The position numbers and the translations under genes were made by a program. Under the pieces are notes generated by a model, which worked only from the letters and a program-made list of their open reading frames with translations, did no database searches and was not told where the DNA came from. A stretch of DNA of 64,000 bases, taken from NCBI RefSeq assembly GCF_028657945.1, contig NZ_CP059693.1:1674001-1738000 (forward strand). Reading direction: 5' to 3'. This document shows positions 1 through 9,590 of the stretch, one piece after another. Position 1 is the stretch's first letter, and each line of letters opens with the position of its first letter. Source of the stretch: Thalassomonas haliotis (lineage in GTDB: Bacteria > Pseudomonadota > Gammaproteobacteria > Enterobacterales > Alteromonadaceae).

Positions 1-1
1 C

Positions 2-298
2 GGTCAGCAGCAGCGGGTAGCCATTGCCCGGGCGCTGGCGGGAGAGCCGAAAATATTATTGGCGGATGAACCCACAGGCAACCTGGATTCTTTGATGGCG
101 CGCCAGGTGATGGAACTTTTGCATAAACTTAATGAGGAAGGCACCACCATTATCATGGTTACCCATGACCCGGACCAGGCACGGGAAGTGAAACGTAATG
201 TCCAGGTGATTGACGGCCAGATCTCCGACTTTAGCATCTATGCGCCGCTGCAACAGCAAAATAATGCCGGTGAGAAGCAGGAGTTGAGCCATGCTTAG
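2..298 (+). CDS. ABC transporter ATP-binding protein, MacB/LolD type (5' truncated by window edge)
   Basis: Only the last 98 residues are in the window; the gene starts upstream. The visible part opens inside the ABC signature region ([12 protein letters not shown]), followed by Walker B with catalytic Glu ([12 protein letters not shown]), the D-loop and the switch His (MVTHD). The ADEPTGNLD form is typical of the MacB/LolD/FtsE branch that powers FtsX-like permeases. The stop overlaps the start of the first permease gene by 8 bases, so the three genes are one translationally coupled unit. It hydrolyses ATP at the inner face of the cytoplasmic membrane to drive the permeases at 291 and 1591. 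Substrate unknown. Confidence 0.93.
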   Translation, partial: GQQQRVAIARALAGEPKILLADEPTGNLDSLMARQVMELLHKLNEEGTTIIMVTHDPDQAREVKRNVQVIDGQISDFSIYAPLQQQNNAGEKQELSHA

Positions 299-1574
299 TT
301 ATTACCTGAAATTAGCCTTGATCAGCTTTAAGCGGGCGCCGTCCTTATATTTTTTGGTGATCCTGACCTTATCAATCGGGGTAGGCCTGCTATCTGCCAA
401 CCTGGCCCTGGTTAATACCATGGCCAGTGATCCCATTCCGGACAAAAGCGAGCGGGTTTTTCATGTCAGTATGAATACCTGGCCCGATGATCAGCCCAAT
501 GCCGAACCCATGCATATATTACGTTACCGCGATGCCAGGAAAATCACCGAGTCTGATATACCCAGGCACAGTGCGGTGTTTTATGCTTCCGGGGTTTATG
601 CCAGGGACGCCGAGTCAAAAAGTTTAACCCGTTATGACTCTTCGGTCAGGGCTACAACCCCGGGATTTTTCCCGCTGACCCAGGCGCCATTTGCCTATGG
701 CAGTGCTTTTAAGCACAGCTCGGGCATGGAGGTGGTGATTGGCGATGACTTAAATCAGAAAATATTTGCCGGCGGTAACAGTGTCGGTAAAACCTTAGAG
801 CTTAACGGAGAGTTATTGACCATAGTCGGGGTATTAAAACCCTGGATATTAAGGCCGCTGTTTTATCATGCAACCGAAGGGCGGGCCTTTAATGCTACCG
901 ATGATATCTATGTTCCTTTGGAAACCTCGATAGATCTGGGTTGGGCGATCCATGCCCGCAGTTCAACCACAGAAGAGGATGGCAGTGTCGGCAACAGCCG
1001 GGATAAAAATGTCTATTATCTGCAGGCTTGGATCGAAGTGGCGGCAAAGAATAATTTGCAGGCGTTTCAGGATTATCTCGACCATTACAGCCAGACCCTT
1101 AAAGATGCCGGTGAGCACCCTTTGGCTATTCGTAACGAATTAGATGACGTTAACAGCTGGCTGTTAACGCTGAAAGTGGTTGATCAGAAAGTGCTGGCCT
1201 TTACCTTGGCGTCAATATTGTTTTTATGTGTTTGTGTGTTTAACGCCAGCAGTTTGTTGTTATCTCGTTTTCATGCCGGAAAATTTGAAGTGGGGCTGCG
1301 CCGTGCCGTTGGCGCCAGCAACAGGCATATGCTGATGCAGGGATTGATGGAAAGTGTCCTGGTGGGGCTGATCGCCGGTGTGCTTGCCCTGGTTTTAAGC
1401 TGGCTGTTTTTAAAATTTTCCGGCCAATTTTTACCTGATTTGTCAAAAATTGCCGTGCTGGAGCCAAAAATCCTGGTATCCGGTTTGTTGTTGGCTTTAG
1501 TGACGGCTATTGTCAGTGCCTTGTATCCCTTATACCGGGCAAGCCGTTATACCATCAGTGCCGAACTCAAATAA
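291..1574 (+). CDS. FtsX/MacB-family ABC permease 1
   Basis: A 427-residue permease with the MacB/FtsX layout: one N-terminal membrane segment (about residues 13-35), a large periplasmic MacB_PCD-like domain (about 40-290), then three C-terminal membrane segments. The junction before the last helices carries the coupling motif [14 protein letters not shown], which contacts the ATPase. The start ATG lies inside the 3' end of the ATPase gene. These transporters usually move lipoproteins, peptides or toxic amphiphiles by mechanotransmission rather than through a channel. The paired, non-identical permease at 1591 suggests a heterodimer. The adjacent two-component genes suggest induction by a cell-envelope signal. 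Confidence 0.9.
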   Translation: MLSYYLKLALISFKRAPSLYFLVILTLSIGVGLLSANLALVNTMASDPIPDKSERVFHVSMNTWPDDQPNAEPMHILRYRDARKITESDIPRHSAVFYASGVYARDAESKSLTRYDSSVRATTPGFFPLTQAPFAYGSAFKHSSGMEVVIGDDLNQKIFAGGNSVGKTLELNGELLTIVGVLKPWILRPLFYHATEGRAFNATDDIYVPLETSIDLGWAIHARSSTTEEDGSVGNSRDKNVYYLQAWIEVAAKNNLQAFQDYLDHYSQTLKDAGEHPLAIRNELDDVNSWLLTLKVVDQKVLAFTLASILFLCVCVFNASSLLLSRFHAGKFEVGLRRAVGASNRHMLMQGLMESVLVGLIAGVLALVLSWLFLKFSGQFLPDLSKIAVLEPKILVSGLLLALVTAIVSALYPLYRASRYTISAELK

Positions 1575-1590
1575 CAGATAAGGAAAACCC

Positions 1591-2805
1591 ATGAATATAA
1601 AAGCTTTAGTTAAGTCCTTATTGCTGCGTAAATTCACCTCCGGACTCTTGATCATACAGCTGGCCATCACCCTGGCCTTAGTGGTGAACAGCGTGATATT
1701 GGCGCTTGATACCCGGGAAAACTTATCCCGGGACACCGGCATGGACAATGAGAATATTTTGCTTGTTTCCCTGCATCCGACTTCCGGCAATTACCGGGAT
1801 CTGGACTACTACCGCTCTGTGGTCCGTGAGGATCTTAGTCAGCTTGCCCGTTTGCCTGGGGTCAAGTTTGTCTCGGCAATCAATCAGCTGCCGCTCAGAC
1901 CCAGGGGCGCCCTGAGAAATGTCCATGATCTGGATAATCCTGAGCAGGAAAGAAGCGATACTTATTTGCAGGATGTGAAGGTGTTTTTCGGTAATAAAAA
2001 TCTGGCGGACGCCTTGGGCTTGTCTTTGCTTGAAGGGCGTTACCTGAACCAGGGCGATCAGCGGGACTTTGGCAGCGATGAAAGGCCCAATATTGTTATC
2101 AGTGAGTCCCTCAAGTTAAGCCTGTACGGGGAAAAGTCGGCAATAGGGCAAGAAACCAACCGGGGACGGATTGTCGGGGTGATAAGGGATATCAGCTTTA
2201 ACCCTACGCTGCCCGAGGATAAGCAGTATGCGGTATTTGATAATACCCTGATGGAGTCTGTTTTTGTTGCCCGTTACTATGTGTTATCGGTTGAGCCGGG
2301 GCAAATGTCCACGGTGCGCAATCAGGTCAGCGATACTATTTTAGCGGTGCAGCCGGAGCGGGATATTTTCAGGGTATTTACCATGGCTGAGCATTTAGAG
2401 CGCTTTTACCGGGATGATCAGGGATTGGCGGATTTATTTTTATTATTATGCGCTCTGATGTTGTTGGTGACGGCGATTAGCAGTTATGCTTATGCGCAAT
2501 TTCATATATCACGGCAAAAGAAATATATTGGTATTCGCCGGGCGCTGGGAGCGCGTAAAAGAGATATTTTACTTTACGTGTTAACGGAAAATGCCTTGAT
2601 CTGTGTTTTGGGCTGTTTACTGGGGGTTGTGACTGTGATTGGCTTTAATGTTTTACTCAGTCAATATATCAGCTTGAGTAAACCCGAGCCCTTGCTGTTT
2701 TTACTGGCCAGCGGCACCATGTTTATCGCCGGTATACTGGCGACCTGGTTGCCGGCTCTCAATACCAGTAATATTCCCCCGGTTATTGCGACCAGAACTG
2801 TGTGA
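1591..2805 (+). CDS. FtsX/MacB-family ABC permease 2
   Basis: A 404-residue paralogue of the preceding permease, 16 bases downstream of it. It has an N-terminal membrane segment (about 14-37), a periplasmic domain, and three C-terminal membrane segments, with the coupling motif GIRRALGARKRDILL before the penultimate pair. An AGGAAA ribosome-binding site precedes the ATG. Together with the ATPase and permease 1 it should form an asymmetric MacB-like exporter. No periplasmic adaptor gene is visible; it may lie upstream of the window. Confidence 0.9.
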   Translation: MNIKALVKSLLLRKFTSGLLIIQLAITLALVVNSVILALDTRENLSRDTGMDNENILLVSLHPTSGNYRDLDYYRSVVREDLSQLARLPGVKFVSAINQLPLRPRGALRNVHDLDNPEQERSDTYLQDVKVFFGNKNLADALGLSLLEGRYLNQGDQRDFGSDERPNIVISESLKLSLYGEKSAIGQETNRGRIVGVIRDISFNPTLPEDKQYAVFDNTLMESVFVARYYVLSVEPGQMSTVRNQVSDTILAVQPERDIFRVFTMAEHLERFYRDDQGLADLFLLLCALMLLVTAISSYAYAQFHISRQKKYIGIRRALGARKRDILLYVLTENALICVLGCLLGVVTVIGFNVLLSQYISLSKPEPLLFLLASGTMFIAGILATWLPALNTSNIPPVIATRTV

Positions 2806-2829
2806 TGACAATAAAGATAAAGGATAAAG

Positions 2830-4137
2830 ATGATTAAGGTTTTAGTGGTTGATGACAATCCGGATATTATTGCAGCGCTTGATTTATTGCTGGGTTTGCA
2901 TGGTTATCAGGTCTTGACTGCAACCACTAAAAAACAGGCATTAATGGTGGTTGCCCACCAGGCCATTGATTTGGTGATCCAGGATATGAATTTTGAGCAG
3001 GGGCTGACCTCGGGCAGTGAAGGGCAATGCCTGTTTTATGAGATCCGGGCGATGAAACCTCAGCTTGCCGTTATCCTGATCACTGCCTGGACTCAACTTG
3101 AAACCGCTGTTGAACTGGTGAAAGCCGGGGCGGCGGATTATCTGCAAAAACCCTGGAACGATACCCGGTTGCTGGAGCTGGTTGAGCGTTACTCGGGTGA
3201 AGGGCGGGATAAGCCTGGCAAGGAATATGAAACAAAGCGGGCAGATAACAAGGAGCAGCCGCAGTTTATTTATCAAAGCCAGGCAATGTTGGCGCTAATG
3301 GCGGATGCTGAAAAAGTGGCGTCGGCCCAGGTGAATGTACTGATCACCGGTGCCAACGGCTCGGGCAAGGAAAAGCTTGCGGATCACCTGCACCAACATT
3401 CACCACGTAAAAATTCGCCGCTGATCAAGGTCAACATGGGGGCTATCCCGCAGGAATTGATGGAGGCGGAATTATTCGGCGCCGAAAAAGGCGCCTATAC
3501 CGGCGCCAACCAGGCGAGAAAGGGACGTTTTGAAGCTGCCGATGGCGGGACTTTGTTTTTGGATGAGATTGGAAATTTATCGTTAAGCGGGCAAATGAAG
3601 TTGTTGCGGGTGTTGCAAACCGGCGAGTTTGAACGCCTTGGCTCTAATGACACCCTTAAGGTGGATGTGCGGGTATTAAGCGCCACCAACAGCAATTTGT
3701 CCCAGGCGATAAAGCAGGGGCAGTTCAGGGAGGATCTCTATTACCGCTTGAATGTTATTGAACTGCACCTGCCGGTGCTAAAAGCGCGTAAAGCCGATAT
3801 CCTGCCGCTGGCGGAATATTTTATCGGCAGCGATCACAAGCTCAGTGATGATGCCAAACAATATTTGTTATCCTGTTCCTGGCCGGGCAATGTCCGAGAA
3901 CTGGAAAATGCCTGTAAACGGGCCCTGGTCTTTGCACAGGATGCCTGTATCAAGGCCGGGGATTTTAAAGGGCTATCCACATCCAATGGCGCTGACAATG
4001 AAAAACAGCAGATTGAGCAGGTGCTGGCCAAACATGGCGGGGTCATTAAACACGCGGCAAGTGAGCTCGGCCTGAGCCGGCAGGCGTTATACCGGCGTTT
4101 AGAGAAGTACCGGATAGATCCCTGTATATCGGGTTAA
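2830..4137 (+). CDS. Sigma-54-dependent response regulator (NtrC family)
   Basis: A 435-residue regulator. It has an N-terminal receiver domain (about 1-120; acidic pocket VDDN and phospho-acceptor Asp near residue 52 in IQDMN), a central AAA+ domain (Walker A-like GANGSGKE, sigma-54 contact loop GAYTGA instead of GAFTGA, and LFLDEIG as Walker B), and a C-terminal Fis-type helix-turn-helix (ELGLSRQALYRRLEKY). It would activate RpoN promoters when phosphorylated by the kinase encoded next. The gene follows the second permease by 24 bases and its stop overlaps the kinase start by one base. The natural target is its own ABC operon upstream, but the promoter lies outside the window. Confidence 0.93.
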   Translation: MIKVLVVDDNPDIIAALDLLLGLHGYQVLTATTKKQALMVVAHQAIDLVIQDMNFEQGLTSGSEGQCLFYEIRAMKPQLAVILITAWTQLETAVELVKAGAADYLQKPWNDTRLLELVERYSGEGRDKPGKEYETKRADNKEQPQFIYQSQAMLALMADAEKVASAQVNVLITGANGSGKEKLADHLHQHSPRKNSPLIKVNMGAIPQELMEAELFGAEKGAYTGANQARKGRFEAADGGTLFLDEIGNLSLSGQMKLLRVLQTGEFERLGSNDTLKVDVRVLSATNSNLSQAIKQGQFREDLYYRLNVIELHLPVLKARKADILPLAEYFIGSDHKLSDDAKQYLLSCSWPGNVRELENACKRALVFAQDACIKAGDFKGLSTSNGADNEKQQIEQVLAKHGGVIKHAASELGLSRQALYRRLEKYRIDPCISG

Positions 4138-5582
4138 TGCGGAAGTCTGGGAACCTTATGTTAACTGTTAAGCTTGCTCTTCTTAACCTGCTGTTTATTT
4201 TGTCTTTTATGCTTGTGCTTCCCAAGGCTCCCGCTCTCTTTGCCTTGAGCTGTCTGTTGCTGTTTCTCCTGGCCTTAGTGTTATTGCGGCGCAGCCACCA
4301 AAAGCAGGCACTGGTGCTGCAAACCCTGGCAGATGGCTTACGCAACCTGCAGGACGGGGACTTTGCCATCAGCTTGGCGGAAAAACCTTTCGAAAAAACG
4401 CAGCAGCCTCTGGCACTGATCCGGCTTTTTAACCAGGTCACGGATAAATTACGCGCGGAAAAACAAGCCCTGTATCAGCGGGAATTGTTGCTGGATAAAG
4501 TGGTTAATGCCTCTGATGTGGTTACTGTGCTGGTAAATCACAGGGATAAGGTTATTTTTGCCAACCATGCCGCCCGGCTTTTTTTGGCAAACTCGGGTGT
4601 TAGCCCCACCTCTTTACTGGGGCAGGAGTGGACGGCGTTAATTAAACAGCACAAACCCGAATTGCTGGCTTATATCGGAGAATATGCTCCCGGGAAAAGC
4701 TGCGGCGGAGACAGTTTAAGCAAGGCAGGTTTAAGTGTAAAAAATATGATTGCTCCCCCCGACGGGCAAGGCCTTGGCTCCCAGGCCGGGCAGAGCAGCG
4801 CTATTATCCAGTTAAAGGAAGATGAAAATGTTTCGGCTAGCTCAGGGGGGGAGCAAAGCTGGCATTTATCCCGGCATCAGCTAAAACTTCACGGCAGCCG
4901 CCATCAGCTGATGTTACTTAAACCTATGACCCGGGAGTTAAACCGACAGGAGTTAAAAACCTGGAAGAAAGTGATCCGGGTGATCAACCATGAACTCAAT
5001 AATTCTATCGCTCCCATCAGTTCCATGTGCCATAGCGGCAAGGTGCTGGCCGAGAGGATAAACGAACCCAGGTTAAACCAGGTTTTTAGCACTATCTCGG
5101 GGCGGATAAACAAGTTGTCGGAATTTATCCAGAATTACAGTCAGCTGGCGCGATTATCTTCGCCCCAAAAACAGTCGTTTGATCTCCGGGCTATGCTGGG
5201 ACAGTTGCAATCCCTGTATCCCTTTACCTTGGATTGCCGGGATAAGGAGCTTTTCATCAAGGGGGATGTCAGCCAGCTGGAGCAGCTGGCGATCAATGTG
5301 TTAAAAAATGCCCGCGAGGCCGCAGGAGATATTCCAAGCCAGGTGACGCTGACATCCGGGATGCAGGGGGTAACCCTGGTTATCCGGGATTTCGGCCCGG
5401 GGATGAAACCTGAGGTGATGCAGCAGGCTTTTCTGCCTTATTATTCAACCAAGGTTGACGGCAGCGGCATAGGTTTGAGTATTTGCCGGGAAATTATTGA
5501 TGCCCACCAGGGACAAATCAGTTTGAGCAGCCCGCCGGGAGGCGGATTAGAGGTTTCGATCGCTTTACCCCGGGGAGTATAG
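4137..5582 (+). CDS. Sensor histidine kinase (NtrB-like) of the ABC-exporter locus
   Basis: A 481-residue kinase. Two hydrophobic stretches near the N-terminus (about 9-52) form a membrane hairpin with almost no periplasmic loop, so the signal may be sensed in the membrane or through the transporter. A PAS-like region follows (about 110-180), then the H-box (VINHELNNS, His near residue 284), the N-box (NVLKNAREAA), and G-boxes (DFGPGM, GSGIGLSICREI). ATG is shared with the stop of the regulator gene (TAATG), indicating translational coupling. It should phosphorylate the regulator at 2830. The HELNNS H-box places it with the NtrB/NtrY-like kinases that partner sigma-54 activators. Confidence 0.9.
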   Translation: MRKSGNLMLTVKLALLNLLFILSFMLVLPKAPALFALSCLLLFLLALVLLRRSHQKQALVLQTLADGLRNLQDGDFAISLAEKPFEKTQQPLALIRLFNQVTDKLRAEKQALYQRELLLDKVVNASDVVTVLVNHRDKVIFANHAARLFLANSGVSPTSLLGQEWTALIKQHKPELLAYIGEYAPGKSCGGDSLSKAGLSVKNMIAPPDGQGLGSQAGQSSAIIQLKEDENVSASSGGEQSWHLSRHQLKLHGSRHQLMLLKPMTRELNRQELKTWKKVIRVINHELNNSIAPISSMCHSGKVLAERINEPRLNQVFSTISGRINKLSEFIQNYSQLARLSSPQKQSFDLRAMLGQLQSLYPFTLDCRDKELFIKGDVSQLEQLAINVLKNAREAAGDIPSQVTLTSGMQGVTLVIRDFGPGMKPEVMQQAFLPYYSTKVDGSGIGLSICREIIDAHQGQISLSSPPGGGLEVSIALPRGV

Positions 5583-5624
5583 CCGGCCTTTACTTATATT
5601 GGTTAATATTAGCTTATGCCGGCT
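5581..5624. terminator. Possible terminator hairpin between converging genes
   Basis: AGCCGGC at 5581-5587 is matched by GCCGGCT at 5618-5624, a perfect 7-bp stem with a long A+T-rich loop. It lies between the converging kinase and M48 protease genes. There is no clear T-run, so termination is only a guess. Confidence 0.3.
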
Positions 5625-5657
5625 TATGACCCCGGAAGAAAAGTTAACCGAGCAGAG

Positions 5658-7112
5658 CTATTGGATGATTTTGATCCAGTCCCCGGGCTCCGGCTCTCCC
5701 CTGGGATAAAGGCCGTTGATCAACCTTAGTTGCTGCGGCGCATAGGCGCCGATTTTCATTTGTTTGGCAAGCTGCTCTATCCTAGTGTTTTCATTGGCTT
5801 TAACATAATGCAGGGTTTTTGATTTTTGCTTACGGGCAGTGCTTTTTTGCGGTTTAAAGCTGTGGATACTTTTTAAAAACAGCTCATCATAATCAACATC
5901 TGCTTGGGCAGAAAGCACAGAGCCGGTGAGCATATAGGCACGGCGGCCCTGGTAGAGCACGGCAACACGTTGTTTAAAATCTCCCTTGTCGTTAACTATA
6001 ATGCCGGTATGGCCGATCAGGCCGTTTTGGGCGAAATCTTCCGAGCGTTGCAGCATTTTTGTTTTCATCATACCGCGCAGGTAATCGCCGGGGGAAATGC
6101 CTTTTTTGGCCAGGGCAACCGTCAATTTTAATTCTGCAGATTTATCAGCCGGCTGGCCGACTATGGCCTGACGGGTATTCTCTACTTGCCATTTTTGTGG
6201 GAAAAGCAGTGAAAAGCCTAACTTGTCATGGGTATACAGGCCGGGGATTTTCGGCTGGGCTTTAAGTTTAGCGTCATAATTAACCCCGTATACCAGGCCT
6301 TCGGTATGTTTGCGGTATTCGCTTTTATTGTGGGTGCTGTCCTGGTTTTCGGGGAATTCCCCGGCTTTGGCAATCACTTCCTTGAGGCGGATATCATTGC
6401 GGGGATGGCTGGCGAAAACGCCGTGATAGCTTCTGGCTTTTTTCCCTTCTTCTTTAGCCCGGTAACGGGAAAATTTTTCCTGATCTTTCAATACCCCTAT
6501 GGTTTCCACCATAGCCAGAGGGTCGTATCCGCTGTTAAACAGGTATTCGGCGCCAAAACCATCCGCTTCCAGCTCCATTTCCCGGCCATAACCCTGAACG
6601 GCGGCAGTACTCCAGAGATTGGTAACATCGCCGATCACTGTGCTGCCTGTGGTAAAGACAGAGAAGATAGACAGGATACCGGCGCCTTTGCGGGCGGTAT
6701 CCTGGCGCACCACATGCCGGGCGGTGACATGGCCGACTTCATGGGCCAATACCGCTGCCAGCTGGGCCTCGGAGTCGAGATAGGCAAGCAGGCCGCGGTT
6801 GATATAAATATAACCGCCGGGCAGGGCAAAGGCATTGATATCCGGGGCATCTATGACGGTGAAGTGATATTTGATATCCGGCCTGTGGCTGTTTTTTGCT
6901 ATTTTCTGGCCGACCCGGTTTATATAGGCCGCCAGGGCATCGTCGTGGTAGACGGGGACGGATTTAAGCAGTTTTTCATGCATTTCCTTGCCCATGGCGA
7001 TTTCTGCATCTTCAGACATCAATACCAGGTCGGGAGTACCGGTTGCCGGGTTGATGGAACAGGAGATTAAAGCCAGTAGCAGCAAAGGAATGGATAACAG
7101 TTTGTAGTTCAT
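5658..7112 (-). CDS. M48-family zinc metalloprotease lipoprotein with C-terminal LysM-like domain
   Basis: A 484-residue predicted lipoprotein: signal peptide with lipobox LISC (Cys18). The peptidase M48 domain (about 35-260) has HEVGH at about 124-128 and a downstream Glu in LEADGFG as third zinc ligand, so it looks catalytically intact. A middle domain of unknown role follows. The last 45 residues resemble a LysM-type repeat (ENTRIEQLAKQM to GDWIKIIQ). The family includes the periplasmic BepA and LoiP proteases that act on outer-membrane proteins, but without BepA's TPR tail here. It is the last gene of the minus-strand run and might be expressed separately, because 83 bases separate it from the gene before. 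AGGAG precedes the ATG. Confidence 0.88.
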   Translation of the reverse strand: MNYKLLSIPLLLLALISCSINPATGTPDLVLMSEDAEIAMGKEMHEKLLKSVPVYHDDALAAYINRVGQKIAKNSHRPDIKYHFTVIDAPDINAFALPGGYIYINRGLLAYLDSEAQLAAVLAHEVGHVTARHVVRQDTARKGAGILSIFSVFTTGSTVIGDVTNLWSTAAVQGYGREMELEADGFGAEYLFNSGYDPLAMVETIGVLKDQEKFSRYRAKEEGKKARSYHGVFASHPRNDIRLKEVIAKAGEFPENQDSTHNKSEYRKHTEGLVYGVNYDAKLKAQPKIPGLYTHDKLGFSLLFPQKWQVENTRQAIVGQPADKSAELKLTVALAKKGISPGDYLRGMMKTKMLQRSEDFAQNGLIGHTGIIVNDKGDFKQRVAVLYQGRRAYMLTGSVLSAQADVDYDELFLKSIHSFKPQKSTARKQKSKTLHYVKANENTRIEQLAKQMKIGAYAPQQLRLINGLYPRGEPEPGDWIKIIQ

Positions 7113-7195
7113 TGTAAGCTCCTGTTCAGGTTAACCGGGTTTGATCACTATTTTGATATCAGTCTCAGTTATTTCTTCAATACCTTGTTTTAAAA

Positions 7196-7876
7196 TTAGT
7201 TCGCCTGGTTTTGCGAATTGCTGAAAAAACTTTGTAACTGGTTGGCCATGGCGCTGCAGGCCTGACTCTGCACTTGTGCCAGTAATGGAATGGGAATCAC
7301 TATGGCCGGCATATAAGAGGTGCCGTCGGCAATACTGCTGACTTTGCCCACCAGCTTTTTAGTGCGGTAATCCCAGACAGAGGCTTCATATTCGGCTTTT
7401 TCATCCCAGGTGCCAAACCCGAAACAGCTGACCCCGGCGGGAGAAAGACCACAGCTGATGCTGCCGCCGCCCCGGGTTTTTTCGGTGACGCCGTCCACCC
7501 AGACAATATAGTGGACGTTATACTCATCGATGATCTGTGCGATATCATCAAAAGAAAGCAACCTTTGTAAGTCCCAGACATGAACCGGAGCGGTGCGGGC
7601 TTCAAACCAGGGATAAAGGCGGTTGACAAACTCCTGCTCCGGGATGACATTCATGGGATTATCCCCCTTGAGCAAGGTCTTGCCGATGCAGGAAATCAGC
7701 TCGGGTTCTGTTTCATAATCATTGCCGCTGCGCCTGCCGATGACCACGATGGACTCACCTTCTTTTAGTTCACTCGGCACATGTTTGACCTGATCTATGG
7801 TGACCGACGTACAGGCACTGAGTGCCAGGGTTAACAGCAGATATAAAGCATTTGTTTGTTTAAACAGGTTTTTCAT
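7196..7876 (-). CDS. Predicted lipoprotein, function unknown (226 aa)
   Basis: Signal peptide with lipobox LSAC (Cys22), then a domain I do not recognise by name. It has several cysteines around a Gly-rich stretch (TRGGGSISCG, SCFGFGTW) and a hydrophobic segment near the C-terminus (about 190-205). The middle part (EYEASVWDYRTKKLVGKVS) resembles lipoproteins that report on or scaffold envelope complexes, but this is a weak analogy. It is on the same strand and near the VWA/ExbB genes, 59 bases after the preceding lipoprotein gene, so may belong to the same operon. Confidence 0.75.
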   Translation of the reverse strand: MKNLFKQTNALYLLLTLALSACTSVTIDQVKHVPSELKEGESIVVIGRRSGNDYETEPELISCIGKTLLKGDNPMNVIPEQEFVNRLYPWFEARTAPVHVWDLQRLLSFDDIAQIIDEYNVHYIVWVDGVTEKTRGGGSISCGLSPAGVSCFGFGTWDEKAEYEASVWDYRTKKLVGKVSSIADGTSYMPAIVIPIPLLAQVQSQACSAMANQLQSFFSNSQNQAN

Positions 7877-7935
7877 TTCACTTCACCTTTGTTACCTAAG
7901 TTAGACCGCTAGATGAATAAAATTACTTATTATTA

Positions 7936-8565
7936 TTATTGCAGCTGACCGTGTTTATTAAGCCAGCTGTTGATTTCCGGAATATGGCTGAACTTAAGTG
8001 ATAAACCGGCGCCGACATCCCGAAGGGCAATGATCATCGCCTCATTCAGGGCGTTTTCTTCTGATTTCATAAAAGCAGTGGGCGTCTTGCCGTAGGCGGT
8101 CAATATCCAGTCGGCGATAAGCAGCCCCTGGCCGTCATAGACTTTCATATTGTATTTGATCCACACTTCGAACATATTGACTTTGGTTTCCCTGGGCATA
8201 TTGTATTGGAACTCTTCGACGTAAGGTTCAAAGAACAAATCGATATCGGTATTTTCCTGCGGCCCTATGTTTGATACCTGCACCACATTTTCAAACATGG
8301 CCGGCAGTACGGTATCGAACAAGGCGACCTGGGCATTGCCGATTTCAATTTCCCATTTACTGCGTTTTTCACTTTTTTCCACATAACGGTAGCGGCGAAA
8401 ATCATCCTGGTAATGGACGGCAACCTGCAGGGGCAGCTGGTGGATCACCGGGCGGGGGAAGTCGCCTTCGACCTGCAAGGTACTGGTACAACTGAAGCAG
8501 CCGAGTAATAAAATTGCCGGGACTAATTTTAGTAATTGCTTAATGTAATGTTTAATCGTTACCAT
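7936..8565 (-). CDS. Predicted lipoprotein, function unknown (209 aa)
   Basis: Signal peptide ending in two possible lipobox cysteines (LLGC and CFSC, residues about 22-26). The mature part has an alpha/beta pattern and resembles small outer-membrane assembly lipoproteins in general outline only: a conserved-looking RYRYVEKSEKR stretch, then VWIKYNMKVYDGQG and ALNEAMIIALRDVG. It starts 15 bases after the stop of the second VWA gene, so it is very likely co-transcribed with it. No function can be assigned from the sequence. It may be an outer-membrane anchor or accessory for the VWA/ExbB complex. Confidence 0.78.
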   Translation of the reverse strand: MVTIKHYIKQLLKLVPAILLLGCFSCTSTLQVEGDFPRPVIHQLPLQVAVHYQDDFRRYRYVEKSEKRSKWEIEIGNAQVALFDTVLPAMFENVVQVSNIGPQENTDIDLFFEPYVEEFQYNMPRETKVNMFEVWIKYNMKVYDGQGLLIADWILTAYGKTPTAFMKSEENALNEAMIIALRDVGAGLSLKFSHIPEINSWLNKHGQLQ

Positions 8566-8580
8566 GAGTTTATCCGTCCA

Positions 8581-9582
8581 TTAAGGCCTGAAATCATTGA
8601 GGCCAACAAAAGTGCCGCCGTTTCGGTAGCTGAGCTCCCTCATCAGGGTGGCGAAGCGAATACCGGTTTTTTGCAGGTATTTCGGGCGCATAAACTGCAC
8701 CGGAAAGCCGACGGCATGGATACGTACCAGGCGTTGGTTATTGGCACTGACTTTGTTGATGCGCTCTATGGTTGACAGGACATTTTCAATCGAGCGTCCT
8801 GAAAATTCGTCTCCCATGACATAAAGGCTGATTTTTTTGTCCTGGGCAAAAAAAGTCCGGATGGCTTTTTGTATGCCTTCCACCGGGCTGGAGTTGCTAA
8901 ACGGGTTCCAGCTTCTCAACCGTTTGATGATGGCCCGGCGCCTGGCTTTGGTATCGGGGATCCATTTGCGGCGATAATTGTTAAACATATAGTTGCCCAT
9001 ATCGTTCATGATTTGTATGCCTTTGACCTCGGGATAAATATTTAAAGTAGCGATGATCTCTTCCTGCATTCTTTCCCAGGCGTAGTTATACATGCTGCCG
9101 GAGGTATCTATGATAAAAATTAAGTATTCGCTATCGACCGGGATCCCGCCAATTAAATCATTTTTACTTTTATAGTCTTGGCCGAGCAAGCGCTCCATCT
9201 CTTCAGAAAGGCTTTGCAGCGCCAGCGCCAACTTACCTTTTTCCTGGCTGCTGAAGGAGGCGGCCCGCGAAACCTGGGCATGCTGGGCCTCTATGGTGGC
9301 CAGGCGGGTGCGCAATATTGCCAGGCGCTTTTTCTCGCTGTCGATTTGTTCGTGTTTCGCCGTCAGATCCCGGTTATAGATGGTGGTTTCCCCGCGTATG
9401 GTAAACAGGGTTTCCTGCAGCTCTTTTAACTGGGCGTCGAGATTGATGCTAGATTCCTCCAGCACAATCGGCGCCATGGTCTTGGTTATCATCAGCAGCA
9501 AGATGATGGCGCCGAAACCGCAGCAAATCACGTCCAGGAAGGCAATGGAAAATTCTTCTGAGCCGCGGCGTTTTCTGCTCAT
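8581..9582 (-). CDS. Membrane-anchored VWA-domain protein 2, ExbD/MotB-like N-terminus
   Basis: A 333-residue protein. I chose the ATG at 9582 because GGAGGGG lies 5 bases before it and it starts 8 bases after the upstream stop; a longer frame to 9690 would overlap the upstream gene. It has a short positive cytoplasmic tail (MSRKRRGSEE), one membrane helix (about 14-34) with an Asp at its cytoplasmic edge in the motif FLDVICCGFGA, a coiled coil (about 48-135), then a VWA domain with an intact MIDAS (DTSGS at about 159-163). The Asp-headed single helix next to a MotA/ExbB-type gene is how ExbD, TolR and MotB begin. The expected VWA location is periplasmic. Confidence 0.88.
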   Translation of the reverse strand: MSRKRRGSEEFSIAFLDVICCGFGAIILLLMITKTMAPIVLEESSINLDAQLKELQETLFTIRGETTIYNRDLTAKHEQIDSEKKRLAILRTRLATIEAQHAQVSRAASFSSQEKGKLALALQSLSEEMERLLGQDYKSKNDLIGGIPVDSEYLIFIIDTSGSMYNYAWERMQEEIIATLNIYPEVKGIQIMNDMGNYMFNNYRRKWIPDTKARRRAIIKRLRSWNPFSNSSPVEGIQKAIRTFFAQDKKISLYVMGDEFSGRSIENVLSTIERINKVSANNQRLVRIHAVGFPVQFMRPKYLQKTGIRFATLMRELSYRNGGTFVGLNDFRP

Positions 9583-9590
9583 ATCCCCTC

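Noticed and set aside
6228-7070. A 280-codon open frame on the + strand
   Set aside because: It lies fully opposite the M48 protease gene, which has a lipobox, HEVGH motif and ribosome-binding site. The + strand reading has no recognisable domain.
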